Shown piece after piece: positions 30,001 through 40,168 of a DNA stretch of 64,000 nucleotides. This DNA comes from Viola odorata (Eukaryota > Streptophyta > Magnoliopsida > Malpighiales > Violaceae): NCBI GenBank assembly GCA_963691705.1, contig OY829542.1:34086579-34150578 (forward strand), given 5' to 3'. Position 1 is the stretch's first letter. Each line of letters opens with the position of its first letter. Under the pieces are notes generated by a model. It made no database searches. It had not been told where the DNA came from and saw only the letters and a list, made by a program, of their open reading frames with translations. The translations under genes were made by a program, and so were the position numbers.

Positions 30001-32705
30001 TACAACGATTAAATGAAACAGACACTGATGAAGAAATTATAAGCAGTAATAATGAAGTAGTATATGGAATACAAGAAAATACTTCTGAAGAAGAAGTAAA
30101 CTCAGAAGAAGAAGAAGAAGAAGATAACATATGCGTTTGTTCTTATAAACAAATCAATGTTATCACAAAAGAAACAGACTTACTAATGGAATTAATTGGT
30201 AAGGTTGATAATGCAGAAACACAAAGGGAATATTTAGAAAAACTTCAAGAGGTTATTAATAGTAACAAAAAAGCAAAGGATATACAACCGTATACTATGA
30301 AAGAAGTAATAAAAAGATTCTCTAAACAGGAATCGATAGTAACAATTCAAGACTTAAAAGAAGAAATTAGAAAAATCAAGGCAGAAATAAGAACTTTACA
30401 AACGGAAAATATCCAATTAAATTTAAGAATGGATATGGTAGAAAATAGAAATATTGAAGAATTTATAGAAGAAAATCATGAGAAGGAAGTCGATTTAAAT
30501 CAAGAAATTAAAAATGAGGCTTTAGGTATAGTTGACGAAGAACATTACTTAAATGTAATATCTAGAGTAGAATTTCAAAAATGGCATGTTAATATAGAAT
30601 TAAAATTAGACAATAATTTTCATATCAATGTAATAGCCCTAATAGACTCTGGTGCTGACCAGAATTGTATTCAAGAAGGTCTAATACCAACACAGTACTA
30701 TGAAAAAACTAGAGAACGATTATACGCAGCAAATTGGGAAAAATTAGATATCAAATACAAACTATCAAAGGCATACATATGCAAAGAAGGATACTGTTTT
30801 AGACAATCCTTCATACTAGCTAAAGATTTAGGACAAAAGGTAATATTGGGAACACCATTCCTAACGCAAATTTGTCCATTTAGAGTAGAACATGAAGGAA
30901 TCTGGACCAAAGCAAAAGGTACAGATATCTGTTTCAGATTCATAGAAAGACCAAGACAAAAAGATTTAAATGTAATAAAAGACTATTCCATAACTCAGAA
31001 AATCATGCTAATACAAAAAAGGAAACATATACATTTTCTCACCAAAGAAATAAACTATAAAAGAGTAGAAGAAGAAATTCAAACACCTTTTAATCAGAAA
31101 AAGGTTAAAGAATTTCAAGAAAGATTTGAAAAGGAAGTTTGTGCAGAAGTTCCAAACGCATTTTGGAACAGGAAAAAATACGTAATAGATTTACCATACG
31201 AAAAGGATTTTGATGAGAAAAACATACCTACTAGAGCTAGACCCATTCAGATGAACAAAGAATTAATGGAGTATTGTAAAGAAGAAATACAATCCCTACT
31301 AAACAAGAAATTAATAAGACCTAGTAAGTCCCCATGGTTGTGTGCAGCCTTTTATGTACAAAACCATGCTGAGCTTGAAAGAGGAGCACCTAGACTTGTA
31401 ATAAATTACAAACCTCTTAATAAGGCACTTAGATGGATAAGATACCCTATACCTAATAAAAGAGACTTAATAAAAAGACTACATGGAGCAACGATATTTT
31501 CTAAATTTGATATGAAATCTGGATTTTGGCAAATTCAGATTAAAGAAGAAGATAGGTATAAGACGGCCTTCACAGTTCCATTAGGACATTACGAGTGGAA
31601 TGTAATGCCTTTTGGATTGAAAAATGCACCTTCAGAGTTTCAAAAGATGATGAATGACATTTTAAACCCATACACCAAATTTACCATAGTATACATTGAT
31701 GATGTGCTAGTTTTCTCAAAATCAGTAACTGAGCACTTCCATCATCTCCAAAAAATTTTAAGAATATTAAAAGAAAATGGACTTGTAGTATCAGCATCAA
31801 AACTAAAGCTATGTCAGACTAATATAAGATTTTTAGGATTCAACATCCATCAAGGAATGTTTAGTCCGATAAGTAGATCGATAGAATTTGCTAGTAAATT
31901 TCCAGACGAAATAAAAGATAAAACTCAGTTACAGAGATTTCTTGGATGTTTAAATTATGTCTCAGACTTTATAAAGGACCTTAGATCAACTTGTTCAATT
32001 TTATACGCCAGATTGAAAAAGACTCCTACTGAGTGGACAAAAGAACACACTGCAGTAGTAAGATTAATAAAAGAAAAGGTTAAAAATCTCCCATGCTTAG
32101 GTATTCCAGATCCCTTAGCAAAACTAATAGTAGAAACAGACGCCTCAGATATAGGATACGGAGGAATACTGAAACAAGAGATTGAAGGAAAAGAACAATT
32201 AATTAGATATTATTCAGGATTATGGATAGAATCTCAAAAGAATTATTCGACTATAAAAAAGGAAATTTTAGCCATTGTTTTATGCATAAACAAATTTCAA
32301 GACGATGTTTTCAATAAAAGATTTCTTTTGAGAATAGATTGTCAAAGCGCAAAATTTGTTTTAGAAAAAGATGTGAAAAACCTGGTTGCAAAACAGATTT
32401 TTGCTAGATGGCAAGCATTACTTTCAAATTTTGATTTTGAAATACAATACATCTCAGGAAAAGACAACTCTTTACCAGACTTTCTATCAAGAGAATTTCT
32501 ACAGGGAAAGAAAAATGACGAGCAAATCGGAGCCAAAGAAAAAGACAAAGGCATCATACGCAATGACGATAACGGGCATACCAGACTCACCAAACAGATT
32601 CGACAACCTAAGACCACAAACACCAAGACTACAGACGCTAGCCCAAAAGACCTTAGACCCAAATCTGTTCCTACAAGGAATGGCAAGCCCAAGAACTCCT
32701 TCTAG
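27069..32705 (+). CDS. V2 ORF1 polyprotein: movement protein, capsid, protease, RT, RNase H
   Basis: 1,878 codons without a stop. Residues about 40-285: 30K-type movement domain (MHIGLIQIAAKPL near residue 100, SPILMCLRDARFK near 120). Residues about 520-900: capsid. A Lys/Arg/Tyr-rich stretch near 895-940 precedes the zinc knuckle CYKCGKTGHYKNEC starting near 945. An acidic cluster lies near 1005-1020 and a probable coiled coil near 1095-1130. Aspartic protease DSGAD starts near 1193. RT has YIDDVLVF near 1542; RNase H has ETDASDIGYGG near 1690. The last 60 residues overlap ORF2. The ATG aligns with the V1 start at 55781. Intact catalytic motifs in a host-integrated copy suggest recent integration. 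Confidence 0.9.
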   Translation: MERFGNIFGSSSHSNQEVKDDLEDYNRQELHIAEIEQHLKNWTIPKESIKNIYEIGSFRLFHDYVIETTEKTIPISSEQKTIQMIEKRQIEKFRKKYRFMHIGLIQIAAKPLYRLGMDSPILMCLRDARFKRFDESLLAIFQSNMTRGPVYLNCYPNFTVSLTDPNILKALTLNLNVLDNMLEGSKGIAIIYRVYYKVMSTNINPKALRHSPRDESLLIEANTEHAMIQTPKLLKWDQVTFPDEWILSGINDSQSIVPRTQPARAEEDENGNIRLIFEPHRRSINITDFQPSETANIIDSRGSASSRRLSRSQSNSAITRLNLTNLTGVDFNRTIPRPIYTDQNSFQTCEQETVRTPSPTESDMRYTNQINMITRKYEIDKERLRKEFDHPSNNNIRTHFFNYYTKEQKDSIREQFYTYLDEVKMHVPFFTWFKRHKELLNTNNINVIKTPVQSWKTTTNDEIKAVYPPFEEIKIKHHSIDISASPLKEVKEENRDVKIKDIKNIQSQNNYTNILLNTMAQQLNTIEENTPPKVQYTGHTYVGEGSKVPIEKIEKPLKISNPIIKPNTMPGFKENFRLSKEDALLQKISQELDNIKPKNQISVLTKENLETISDQFKELEINRIKGTNYQRPDIKHFYPRPSFPDMQSENKNTRQQNKYDGSSIDEWNLDGQSKHEIMSMLAAMLMAATTHRTRGNTDKQVAYILMAGFSGMLKGWWDNYLTLTEKLAIMNATKIEEEEVVEDATNVLIFSILKHFIGKPEQIQEETTEILMNLTCPKLQDFSWCKDMFLSKVFLKDDCSLPFWKEKFISGLPRLFAEKVRTKMKEANQGIIPYEDLTYGELIAHINTVGLSLCTDLKLKAKLKSDKLVGRKELGSFCSQYGYETIRAPSRSYKKQSKQYRKSYKSKYTDKPKERPFKPYKKAYHKKKYNNYKGKIRTNVGQPTCYKCGKTGHYKNECKMKEKIQALECEEDFKEELVQRLNETDTDEEIISSNNEVVYGIQENTSEEEVNSEEEEEEDNICVCSYKQINVITKETDLLMELIGKVDNAETQREYLEKLQEVINSNKKAKDIQPYTMKEVIKRFSKQESIVTIQDLKEEIRKIKAEIRTLQTENIQLNLRMDMVENRNIEEFIEENHEKEVDLNQEIKNEALGIVDEEHYLNVISRVEFQKWHVNIELKLDNNFHINVIALIDSGADQNCIQEGLIPTQYYEKTRERLYAANWEKLDIKYKLSKAYICKEGYCFRQSFILAKDLGQKVILGTPFLTQICPFRVEHEGIWTKAKGTDICFRFIERPRQKDLNVIKDYSITQKIMLIQKRKHIHFLTKEINYKRVEEEIQTPFNQKKVKEFQERFEKEVCAEVPNAFWNRKKYVIDLPYEKDFDEKNIPTRARPIQMNKELMEYCKEEIQSLLNKKLIRPSKSPWLCAAFYVQNHAELERGAPRLVINYKPLNKALRWIRYPIPNKRDLIKRLHGATIFSKFDMKSGFWQIQIKEEDRYKTAFTVPLGHYEWNVMPFGLKNAPSEFQKMMNDILNPYTKFTIVYIDDVLVFSKSVTEHFHHLQKILRILKENGLVVSASKLKLCQTNIRFLGFNIHQGMFSPISRSIEFASKFPDEIKDKTQLQRFLGCLNYVSDFIKDLRSTCSILYARLKKTPTEWTKEHTAVVRLIKEKVKNLPCLGIPDPLAKLIVETDASDIGYGGILKQEIEGKEQLIRYYSGLWIESQKNYSTIKKEILAIVLCINKFQDDVFNKRFLLRIDCQSAKFVLEKDVKNLVAKQIFARWQALLSNFDFEIQYISGKDNSLPDFLSREFLQGKKNDEQIGAKEKDKGIIRNDDNGHTRLTKQIRQPKTTNTKTTDASPKDLRPKSVPTRNGKPKNSF

Positions 32706-33855
32706 ACTTATACCAGCCCTACAAGTCCAACCACCCAATTCACCATCCTCTATAACCCAAAAAACGACTGTACTAGGCAATATACCAAGACCACAAAACC
32801 AGACATACCAGACAAAAGCCCAAGACAAATCAGGCCCAATACTCAAACCCTTTGCCAAAAAAATTAGGTATATTGAACCAGAATATGGATCAGAGTTAAG
32901 ATCCATCACAGCAAACATGTTTCCAAAAGACTTTCACTATATCCCAACAGACCTAGAAAAAACCAGAAACTTTTATGAGTTTATTCTGGTAGACACAGAT
33001 TCCGTAGAAATCACCCATGAATCCACTGAAGCAAGACCAGATAGATATTCCTACTCGAAATGCAGAATTCTTAGAGTCCTAACTCCGACAGACTGGAAGA
33101 TGAACCCATACACAAAAAGAATGTTTTCACAACCTTTTATTCCTAAAGGTTTTGATTACCATGACTACCAGATGGCTTGACACCATGCATTTTTATACGC
33201 AACAGGAGGACACTCATGGTTTTTTCATTTTGACAGAAACATTTCGGTTAATTTTCCGATTTGGTTCCATAGATGGTGGCTTCATTACGGTGCTCATGAA
33301 ATATGTTTTCCAGACTCAGTCCTAGAAGGTTATGGAGTTTTTGTTCAGAAATACCCAGACTTATATTTGCCAAAGACATTGAGTTTCACTCTTATGTTTC
33401 ATATCCCATGGATCATATATTGGGAGTATGAAATAACAGGCAAAACAGAGCAGGATCCACATCCAATACTTAGCAGACGATTCAAGGCGAAATGGTGGAA
33501 GAGATTTCCACAGGAACAGGTCTCGAGATTTGCAGTACTAAAGACATTATCAGAATCTACCATCGATAATCCTCCACCCAGAGGACAATCAAAGTTTCAA
33601 CCAGACCAAGCAGAGTCATCAGCAAGAGCAGCAAGACGAAAGATGAAGGAATAACTCCTAGAAAGACTATCCCACTTCTCAGACGACGAAGATGAAGGAG
33701 AATCTTACACGCAAGCCAACTCAGACCCAGACTATGATAATGACATGATATCTGAGCTCTATCCAGAGCTTGGTAAAAGATTAAAAAAAAAAAAAAAAAA
33801 GAAAAGAAAAAAGAGAGAAAAAGAAAAAGAGGTAAAATTGCTACTGCAAACATGA
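32515..33855 (+). pseudogene. V2 ORF2 (about 50 kDa frame), broken by two stops
   Basis: Starts MTSKSEPKKKTKASYAM at 32515, in the +1 frame relative to ORF1, overlapping it by 191 bases. The frame would be 446 codons but has TGA at 33178-33180 and TAA at 33652-33654. The middle third has the SWFFHFDR and WIIYWEYEI motifs also found in V0 and V1; the end is acidic (SDDEDEGESYTQANSD), then poly-Lys from a homopolymeric A tract at about 33783-33800. Function unknown. The breaks suggest that this copy could not make full-length ORF2 product. Confidence 0.8.
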
Positions 33856-34268
33856 CTTCTCTTCAGACAGGTAATTCAAAGATTCTAGAAGACAACCAAA
33901 GAAGAGGGCAAAAGAGGAAAAGATATTATCAGATTATCTTCAACAAAGACGAAGCCATTAGCCCCACAAAGAAAAAGATATTTATCATTAGAAGAAGACA
34001 AGAGGTACCAGCTGTCCCGACAACCAGACGCGCACTGACCATTGCCAGATAAAGAAGATTCAGACTATCAAGACGATTGAAGACTCTAGCCATTCAGACA
34101 AGACAGACGTGGCAGATACCAATTATAAAAAGAAGACAAGACCCTTTGCCGACACCAGCTGGCAAAGCACAAAGACCATTGTGGCAGACAACTTTTAAAA
34201 GGAAAAGAAGACTTGAAAAAGAGATAGATTCCTTATCTCTTAACTTAGAGAATTGTAATTTGTTTTGA
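33852..34268 (+). pseudogene. V2 small basic ORF (possible ORF3), one stop
   Basis: The ATG overlaps the ORF2 stop as ATGA (33852-33855). The frame is rich in Arg, Lys and Gln and has a TAA at 34050-34052, after which it stays open to 34268 and ends ENCNLF, like V0. Start (MTS) and end are shared with the V0/V1 frames. Coding status uncertain. Confidence 0.35.
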
Positions 34269-34300
34269 ATTCCGCACAGACTTTCTTATCTTGTAATCCC

Positions 34301-34348
34301 TATATAAAGGGAAGAAGTCCTCAGTTATGAGGCAGAATCAGAAATAAA
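34301..34348 (+). promoter_or_regulatory. V2 pregenomic promoter TATA box and poly(A) signal
   Basis: TATATAAA at 34301-34308 and AATAAA at 34343-34348. Transcription probably starts near 34330. Passing the AATAAA on the first round and using it on the second would give terminally redundant RNA, as in other caulimovirids. Confidence 0.75.
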
Positions 34349-34492
34349 ATTTCTAAAAATTATCAAAAACCTTTGAGAAAAGCTTTCAAACATCTTGAGC
34401 AACATCACTATAAGTTTAATACGCTTTCAAATTTCATACTTTAAAGCTTTCTTAAATGTTTTAAGTTTCTATTTTCTCATCATACATGCATC

Positions 34493-35053
34493 ATGTCTAT
34501 TTGGGATAAATTAGCTACATGCTTAGCTGTTTTAAGAACAGATAGATTATCAGATTTAGAACATCTTAAACAAGAATTAGTATCACACTTGACGTTTATG
34601 CACAACGCTTATATCGAAGATCTTAACCCAGATAGTAATGACGAAAGAGATAATGCCGTTCCATTATCAGCAGATAGAACTCCATTATGGAATGAAGATT
34701 TAATTAAGATAGAACTTTTAAGAAACATGGTTATAGCAACAAACAAAACCATAGACAAAGTTTATAAAACTATAAATAGAAATCAAAGTACACCCTCATC
34801 CAGTAATACTCCAGCTTATAGAACAAATTACCATCAATATGTGTTTAGACCAAAAGCACGAGGAGCCGCAGCTAGACCTTCTTTTAATCAATCTCCCAGT
34901 TTTAGACCTACTATCTCTAGACCATCATCTTCTCAAACTACCAGATCTTTTCCAAGACGACCAAATATAATTCAAAATTCTCCAAACTCACCATCTTCAT
35001 CATACTTAAAACCAGATACAAATATACCTAGAAGAAGCTATACATCTCATTAG
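34493..35053 (+). CDS. V2 leader ORF (unknown function)
   Basis: 186 codons, open. Residues 1-100 are clearly related to the V0/V1 leader ORF (MSIWDKLATCLAVLRTDRLS; TPLWNEDLIKIELLRNM; NKTIDKVYKTINRNQ). The remainder is Ser, Pro and Arg-rich and poorly conserved. Protein-level conservation between two diverged viral lineages argues for a real product. It sits downstream of the TATA box and upstream of the primer box. Confidence 0.65.
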   Translation: MSIWDKLATCLAVLRTDRLSDLEHLKQELVSHLTFMHNAYIEDLNPDSNDERDNAVPLSADRTPLWNEDLIKIELLRNMVIATNKTIDKVYKTINRNQSTPSSSNTPAYRTNYHQYVFRPKARGAAARPSFNQSPSFRPTISRPSSSQTTRSFPRRPNIIQNSPNSPSSSYLKPDTNIPRRSYTSH

Positions 35054-35071
35054 CTTCTTAGTTTAGAAGGA

Positions 35072-35229
35072 ATGAACCCTGATTTGTACATACCTCAAAA
35101 TGATGGAACTTTTCTTTGTAGACGCTCCGAAAATGACTCGACCTTCCTAGTAAGACGATCCGGTTTAGAAATGGTAGCGGAGCCAAGTAGCTCTCTTTTC
35201 GAGGGGGGTAAGGGTAAGGAGGTTTTAAC
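35072..35229 (+). other. V2 3' terminal segment with second primer box
   Basis: It contains a short frame starting at 35072 that runs through the primer box (35172-35184) as MVAEPSSS. The segment repeats the 5' end of V2. The frame continues only into V1 sequence, so it is not a conserved gene. Confidence 0.6.
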
Positions 35230-35390
35230 TTCTCCTTTAATATGTTCAATGTCAAATTGAAAGTATTGCTTGCCATCTGGCAAAAATCTATTTTGATACA
35301 AGATTTTCAACATCCTTTTCTAAAATGTATTTTGCGCTTTGACAATCAATACGAAGTAAAAATCTTTTATTGAATAAATCATCTTGAAAT
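35230..35390. repeat. 161-bp target duplication, right copy
   Basis: Identical by eye to 26581-26741; V1 resumes without interruption at 35391. Confidence 0.9.
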
Positions 35391-36713
35391 TTTGATATGC
35401 ATAAAATGATTGATAAAATTTCCTTTCTAATGGTGGAATAATTCTTTTTAGATTCAATCCAAAGTCCTGAGCAATATCTTATTAACTGTTCATGATTTGC
35501 TGTTTGTTGTTTGAGAGTACCCCCGAATCCTAAATTTGATGCATCTGTTTCTACAATTAACTTTGCTGTGGGATCTGGAATACCTAGACACGGTACGTTT
35601 TTAACTTTTTCTTTTATCATTTTAACCACAGAGGTATGCTCTTCCGTCCAATCTTTGGGTTTCTTTTTTAGTCTGTTGTATAATGGTGAACAAGTTGACC
35701 TAAGATTCTGGATAAAGTCTGAGACATAATTTAAGCATCCTAGGAATCTTTGTAATTGTTTTTTGTCTTTTATTTCATCTGGGAATTTTGTAGCAAATTC
35801 TGTGGATCTACTGATGGGTCTAAATGTTCCTTGGTAAATGTTGAATCCTAAAAATTGTATTTTAGTCTAGCATAATTTTAATTTGGGTTGTGAGACAACT
35901 AATCCATTTTCTTTTAGAATTTTGAGGAATTTGTTTAAATGACTAAAGTGTTCAGTTATTGTTTTGGAGAATACTAAAACGTCATCAATATATACTATGG
36001 TGAATTTGGTATATGGGTTTATTATATCATTCATCATTTTTTGGAATTCTGAATGTGCATTTTTTAGACCAAAAGGCATCACGTTCCATTCATAATGAAC
36101 GAAAGGAACGGTGAAAGCCGTCTTATACCGGTCTTTCTCAGTGATTTGTATTTGCCAAAATCCAGATTTCATATCAAATTTTGAAAATATAGTAGCTCCA
36201 TGAAGTCTTTTAATTAAATCTCTTTTGTTGGGTATTGGATATCTAATCCATTGTAGGGCCTTATTAAGGGGTTTGTAGTTTATAACAAGCCTTGGTGCTC
36301 CTCTTTCTAACTCTGCATGGTTTTGTACATAAAAAGCTGCACATGTCCATGGCGATCGACTAGGTCTTATGAGTTTTTTTTCCTAACAAAGAGCTTATCT
36401 CCTTTCCACAATATTCTAGTAATTCCTCATTCATTTGAATTGGCCTAGCTTTCGTTGGAATTTTTTGGTCATTAAAATCCTTTTCATTTGGTAACTCTAC
36501 TTTGTATTTCTTCCTATTCAAAAATGCATTTGGTACCTCTACACAAACTTCCTTTTCAAAGAGGGTTTGGAATTCTTCTACCTTATTTTTATTGAAAGTA
36601 TTATGTAAATCGTCTTCTATTTTTCTAAAATTTACTTCTCTGGTTAAAGAGTGTAAATGTTTTTTCTTTTGTATAAGCATTATATTCTTGGTTATGGAAT
36701 AATTGTTTACCAT
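35230..36713 (-). pseudogene. V1 reverse transcriptase and RNase H
   Basis: Open pieces 36713-36360, 36172-35867 and 35629-35288 match V2 ORF1 residues about 1310-1775. The VYIDDVLVFSK motif is in the second piece and ETDASNLGFGG in the third. Stops and frameshifts fall between them. Inactive. Confidence 0.85.
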
Positions 36714-36767
36714 ATTTATATTCTTTTGCTTTGGTTTATGAAGGAACCTAAAGCATATCTCTGATCC

Positions 36768-37517
36768 TCAGACTTCAGTCCAAATTCCTTCGCGATCTGT
36801 TCTAAATGGGATTAGCTGAGTTATGAATGGGGTTCCTAGTATGATATTTTCACTTACATCTTTTGCTAATATGAATGAATTCCTGAAACAAAATCCATTG
36901 TTGCAAATATAAGCATTTGATATTTTGTATTTTATATTTAGTCGGGTCATATTAGCTCCATAAAGATTCTCTTTGGTTTTCTCATAATACTGCGTAGGTA
37001 TAAGGCCTTCTTGAATACAATTTTGATCAGCCCCTGAATCTATGAGAGTTGTTGCCACCGTATGAAAAGTTTTTCCAATTTTTAATTCTATCTTTACATA
37101 CCATTTTTGGAACGTAATTCTAGAGATAACATTGAGGTATCCTTCCTCAATTATTCCTAAAGCTTCATTTTTTATATCTTGATTTATATCTTCTAATTCT
37201 TCATTGATATCTTCTTTATTTCCTAGCATATCTATCTTGAGGTTTAAACGTGTATTTTCAAGCTGTAATGTTTTTATATCTAATTTTATTTGTTTAATTT
37301 CTTCCTTCAAGTCTTGAGTGGTTACTATGGTTTCTTGTTTGGAGAATCTATTGACTATATTCTTTAGTGTATACGGTTCTATTTCTTTTTTCTTGCTATC
37401 TTTATTAATTAGCGTTCTTAATTTTTCTAAGTATTCTCTTTGTGTATCAGGATTTTCTATTTCTCCTATAATTTTCATAAGGAGTTCCTTTTCCTCAGTT
37501 ATAACATTTATCTTCAT
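36768..37517 (-). pseudogene. V1 protease region
   Basis: 249 open codons: a Glu/Lys-rich helical stretch, then LIDSGADQNCIQEG with the DSG active site, then FITQLIPF. It matches V2 residues about 1030-1305 but is separated from CP and RT by stops. Confidence 0.8.
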
Positions 37518-37538
37518 AATATGATCTTCGTAAATACA

Positions 37539-39593
37539 TTAGCATAACGTATCTTCCTCTTCTTCTTCTGAACTACTAATTGGTTTTGAGGAAGTTTCTT
37601 GTATTTTATAGATTTCTTCCTTTTCACTACTGTATTCTAATTCATATTCAGGTTCGGTATTATTGAGGAGTTGTAGTATTTGGTCTTTGAGCTTATCATC
37701 GCAATTAAGAGTTTTAATATTTTCCGTCATTTTGCATTCATTTTGATAGTGTCCTACCTGTCTACATTTATAACAAACGGGTCATCCTTTTTTATTGTTA
37801 GGACCATTTCTAAATTTCTTTTTGTAATAAGGTTTTTTATAGGGCTTATTATATTTATTAGAGGGTTTATTATATGTTGATTTGTCTTGATATCTGTTTG
37901 AGTGTCTTGACTTATAATTTTCTTTTGGGGCTTTCTTTTGCTTTTTGTATTTTCTTGAGGGTGCCATAATCGTCTCATATCCATATTGAGCACAGAAGGA
38001 TCCTAATTCTTTTCTGTGTTCTAATTTGTCATTTTTAAGTTTAGCCTTTAGTTTTAGATCTATGCATAATGATAATCCGACATTATTGATGAATGCTATA
38101 ATCTCTCCGTATGTTAATTCTTGATATGGGATTATACCTTTATACGTATCTTTTATCTTAGTCCAGAAATAAATTTTTCTTTCCAAAATGGAAGATTACA
38201 ATCTTCTTTTAAGAATATTTTAGATAAATACATATCTTTATACCATCTAAAATCTTGTAGTTTTGGACATGTTAAATTCATTAGTATTTCCGTGGTCTTT
38301 TCTTGTAATTGTTCAGGTTCTCCTATGAAATATTTAAGTATTGAAAAGATTAACACATTGGTTGGATCTTCTACTAGTACTTCATTTTCTACTCTCATTG
38401 AGTCCATTATAGCCATTTTATCTGTTAGGGTGAGATAATTATCCCACCATCCTTTTAGCTGTCCTGAGAATCCTGACATAAGTATATAAGCTACTTGTTT
38501 GTCTGTGCATCAATTGGTTCTATGTGTTGTTGCTGCCATAAGCATGGATACTAGCATGTCTATTATATTATGTTCACTTTGACTGTCTAAATTCCATTCA
38601 TCTATACTCGAACCATCATACTTGGCTTATGCCCTGGTATTTCTTTCTTCTGATTGTATATCGGGAAAAGAAGGTCTTGGGTAGTAATTTTTAACTCTAG
38701 GTTGTTGGTACTTATTTCTTAGTTTGTTAATCTGTGGGTTAAGGTCTTTGAATTGGTCTATTAATTCTTCCATAGACTCTTTGTTTTTCTCTTCGGTTAG
38801 AGCCGTGATCTTATTTTTTGACGTAGCCTTTAGTAGGTCTATTTGCTTTTCGATTTTGCTTAGGAATTGTTCTTGCGACAATCCTCCTAATTTTACTTCA
38901 AATCCTGGCATAGTATTTGGTTTGAATACAGGTTGAGTGATTTTTATTGGTATGTCGTCTTTTGGCTTTTTGCTTCCTTCTCTTATAGTGGTACTTCTGT
39001 ATTGTACTACCGGAGGAATATTATCTTCTATTATACTCATTTGTTGTGCCATAGTATTTAATAGAATATTTGTGTAGTTATTTTGTGACTGGATGTTTTT
39101 TATATCCTTTATACTTATTTCTCTAACTTCTTCTTTAATTCCTTTTATGGGTGAAGTCGTAATATTATGATCCATATGTTTTATCATAATTTCTTCTAAC
39201 GGGGGATATATTGATTTCACCTCTTCGTTTCTAGAAGTTTTCCATGTATTTTCGGGAGTTTTTAATACATTTATTTTTTTAAAATTATTATTAAGCCATC
39301 TAAAGAATGGAACATGAGTTCTAATTTCCTCTAGGTATTCATAATATTGCGCCTGTATTTTATCTCTCTCTTCTTTTGCGAATCCTTTGAAGAATGTCTC
39401 TCTTAATCATTTTTTGTTCGGATGATAGAAGTTTTTTCTTAGTAATTCTTTGTCTATCTTGAATTCTTGTCTTAGCATATTTATCTGATTATTAGTATAT
39501 CGCATGCCTCTTTCGGTTGATGATGGTGATCGAAGGGTTTCTTGTTCACTAGTTTGAAAACTTTCTTGATCAGTATAAAAAGGTTGGGGAATA
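37539..39593 (-). pseudogene. V1 capsid region with zinc knuckle
   Basis: Open pieces 39220-38627, 38479-38153, 38186-37782 and 37730-37539. They carry IQSQNNYTNILLNTMAQQM, the EWNLDGQS segment, and a basic Lys/Tyr stretch. The zinc-knuckle region (about 37735-37780) is split between frames. Confidence 0.8.
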
Positions 39594-39598
39594 TTCCT

Positions 39599-40168
39599 TG
39601 ATAAGATTTTGTCTTCTGCCGAAAGATATATGGCGGAACGGCTCCTCTCAGATCAGTGCTCACGACGGTCCGCGGTACCTGCAATACGCCGGAGGGGGTC
39701 TCCGGCGGAAACACTCCGATGCTTAAGTCAGTATGTGTACTGAATTTGGCAGAGCTTGGGCCAGTCAGATTAGGCTTACCTGCCTCCTTTGAGGGGGAGG
39801 TATATATATAGAAGAATTGAGCATTTCCGCGTTTGGGGATAGCCAGAGAGCTATCCCTAACGTTAGGGATCGTGGTTCGCCCCTCGGATGATATGTTATC
39901 GTGGCGATAGCCGTGGGATAAATGCTACCACGATAGGGTAGTGACTGAGTGGTCCCCCTGACGCGTGCTATTCCTCAGAATGAGACAGCTCCTCGAGCCA
40001 TCTAGAAGGTTCGTTTGGGGAAACTCCTGAGCGCTGTTTTGCCCTCTTGGCGTCAGCCTCTGGGGAGGTGGTGGCCCTCTCCCTACCGTAAAGGTGGGAA
40101 CAGCGATCTCTTCTTTCAGTTCGGGGCAATAGACGGAAATACCCTTTTCCTTAGGTGGATTGTTATCA
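39599..40168 (-). repeat. 3' LTR of element C
   Basis: TGATAAGATTTTG to GGATTGTTATCA as read on the plus strand. It carries the CGCCGGAGGGGGTC block and a minus-strand TATA box (TATATATA near 39803). Confidence 0.95.

Larger units (their letters stand above)
26742..35229 (+). mobile_element. Endogenous pararetrovirus V2, genome-length copy
   Basis: A single plus-strand genome with 112 bases repeated at both ends (26743-26854 and 35118-35229, two differences), giving a unit of 8,375 bp. Order: primer box, ORF1 (MP-CP-PR-RT-RH), ORF2, small basic ORF, TATA with AATAAA, leader ORF, primer box. There is no integrase and no LTR, as in Caulimoviridae. Two main ORFs with a second of about 50 kDa match florendoviruses. 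Petuviruses are the nearest alternative but have one large ORF. The flanks are a perfect 161-bp duplication of V1. Confidence 0.85.
35391..39598 (-). mobile_element. Pararetrovirus V1, segment 2 (CP to RNase H)
   Basis: The middle of the V1 genome, between the V2 insertion (right copy of the 161-bp repeat) and the Tat element C insertion (TTCCT at 39594-39598). Confidence 0.8.

Noticed and set aside
26742..35229. V2 as a Ty3/gypsy retrotransposon
   Set aside because: There is no LTR and no integrase; a movement-protein domain precedes the capsid and the ends overlap at a primer box, which fits Caulimoviridae.
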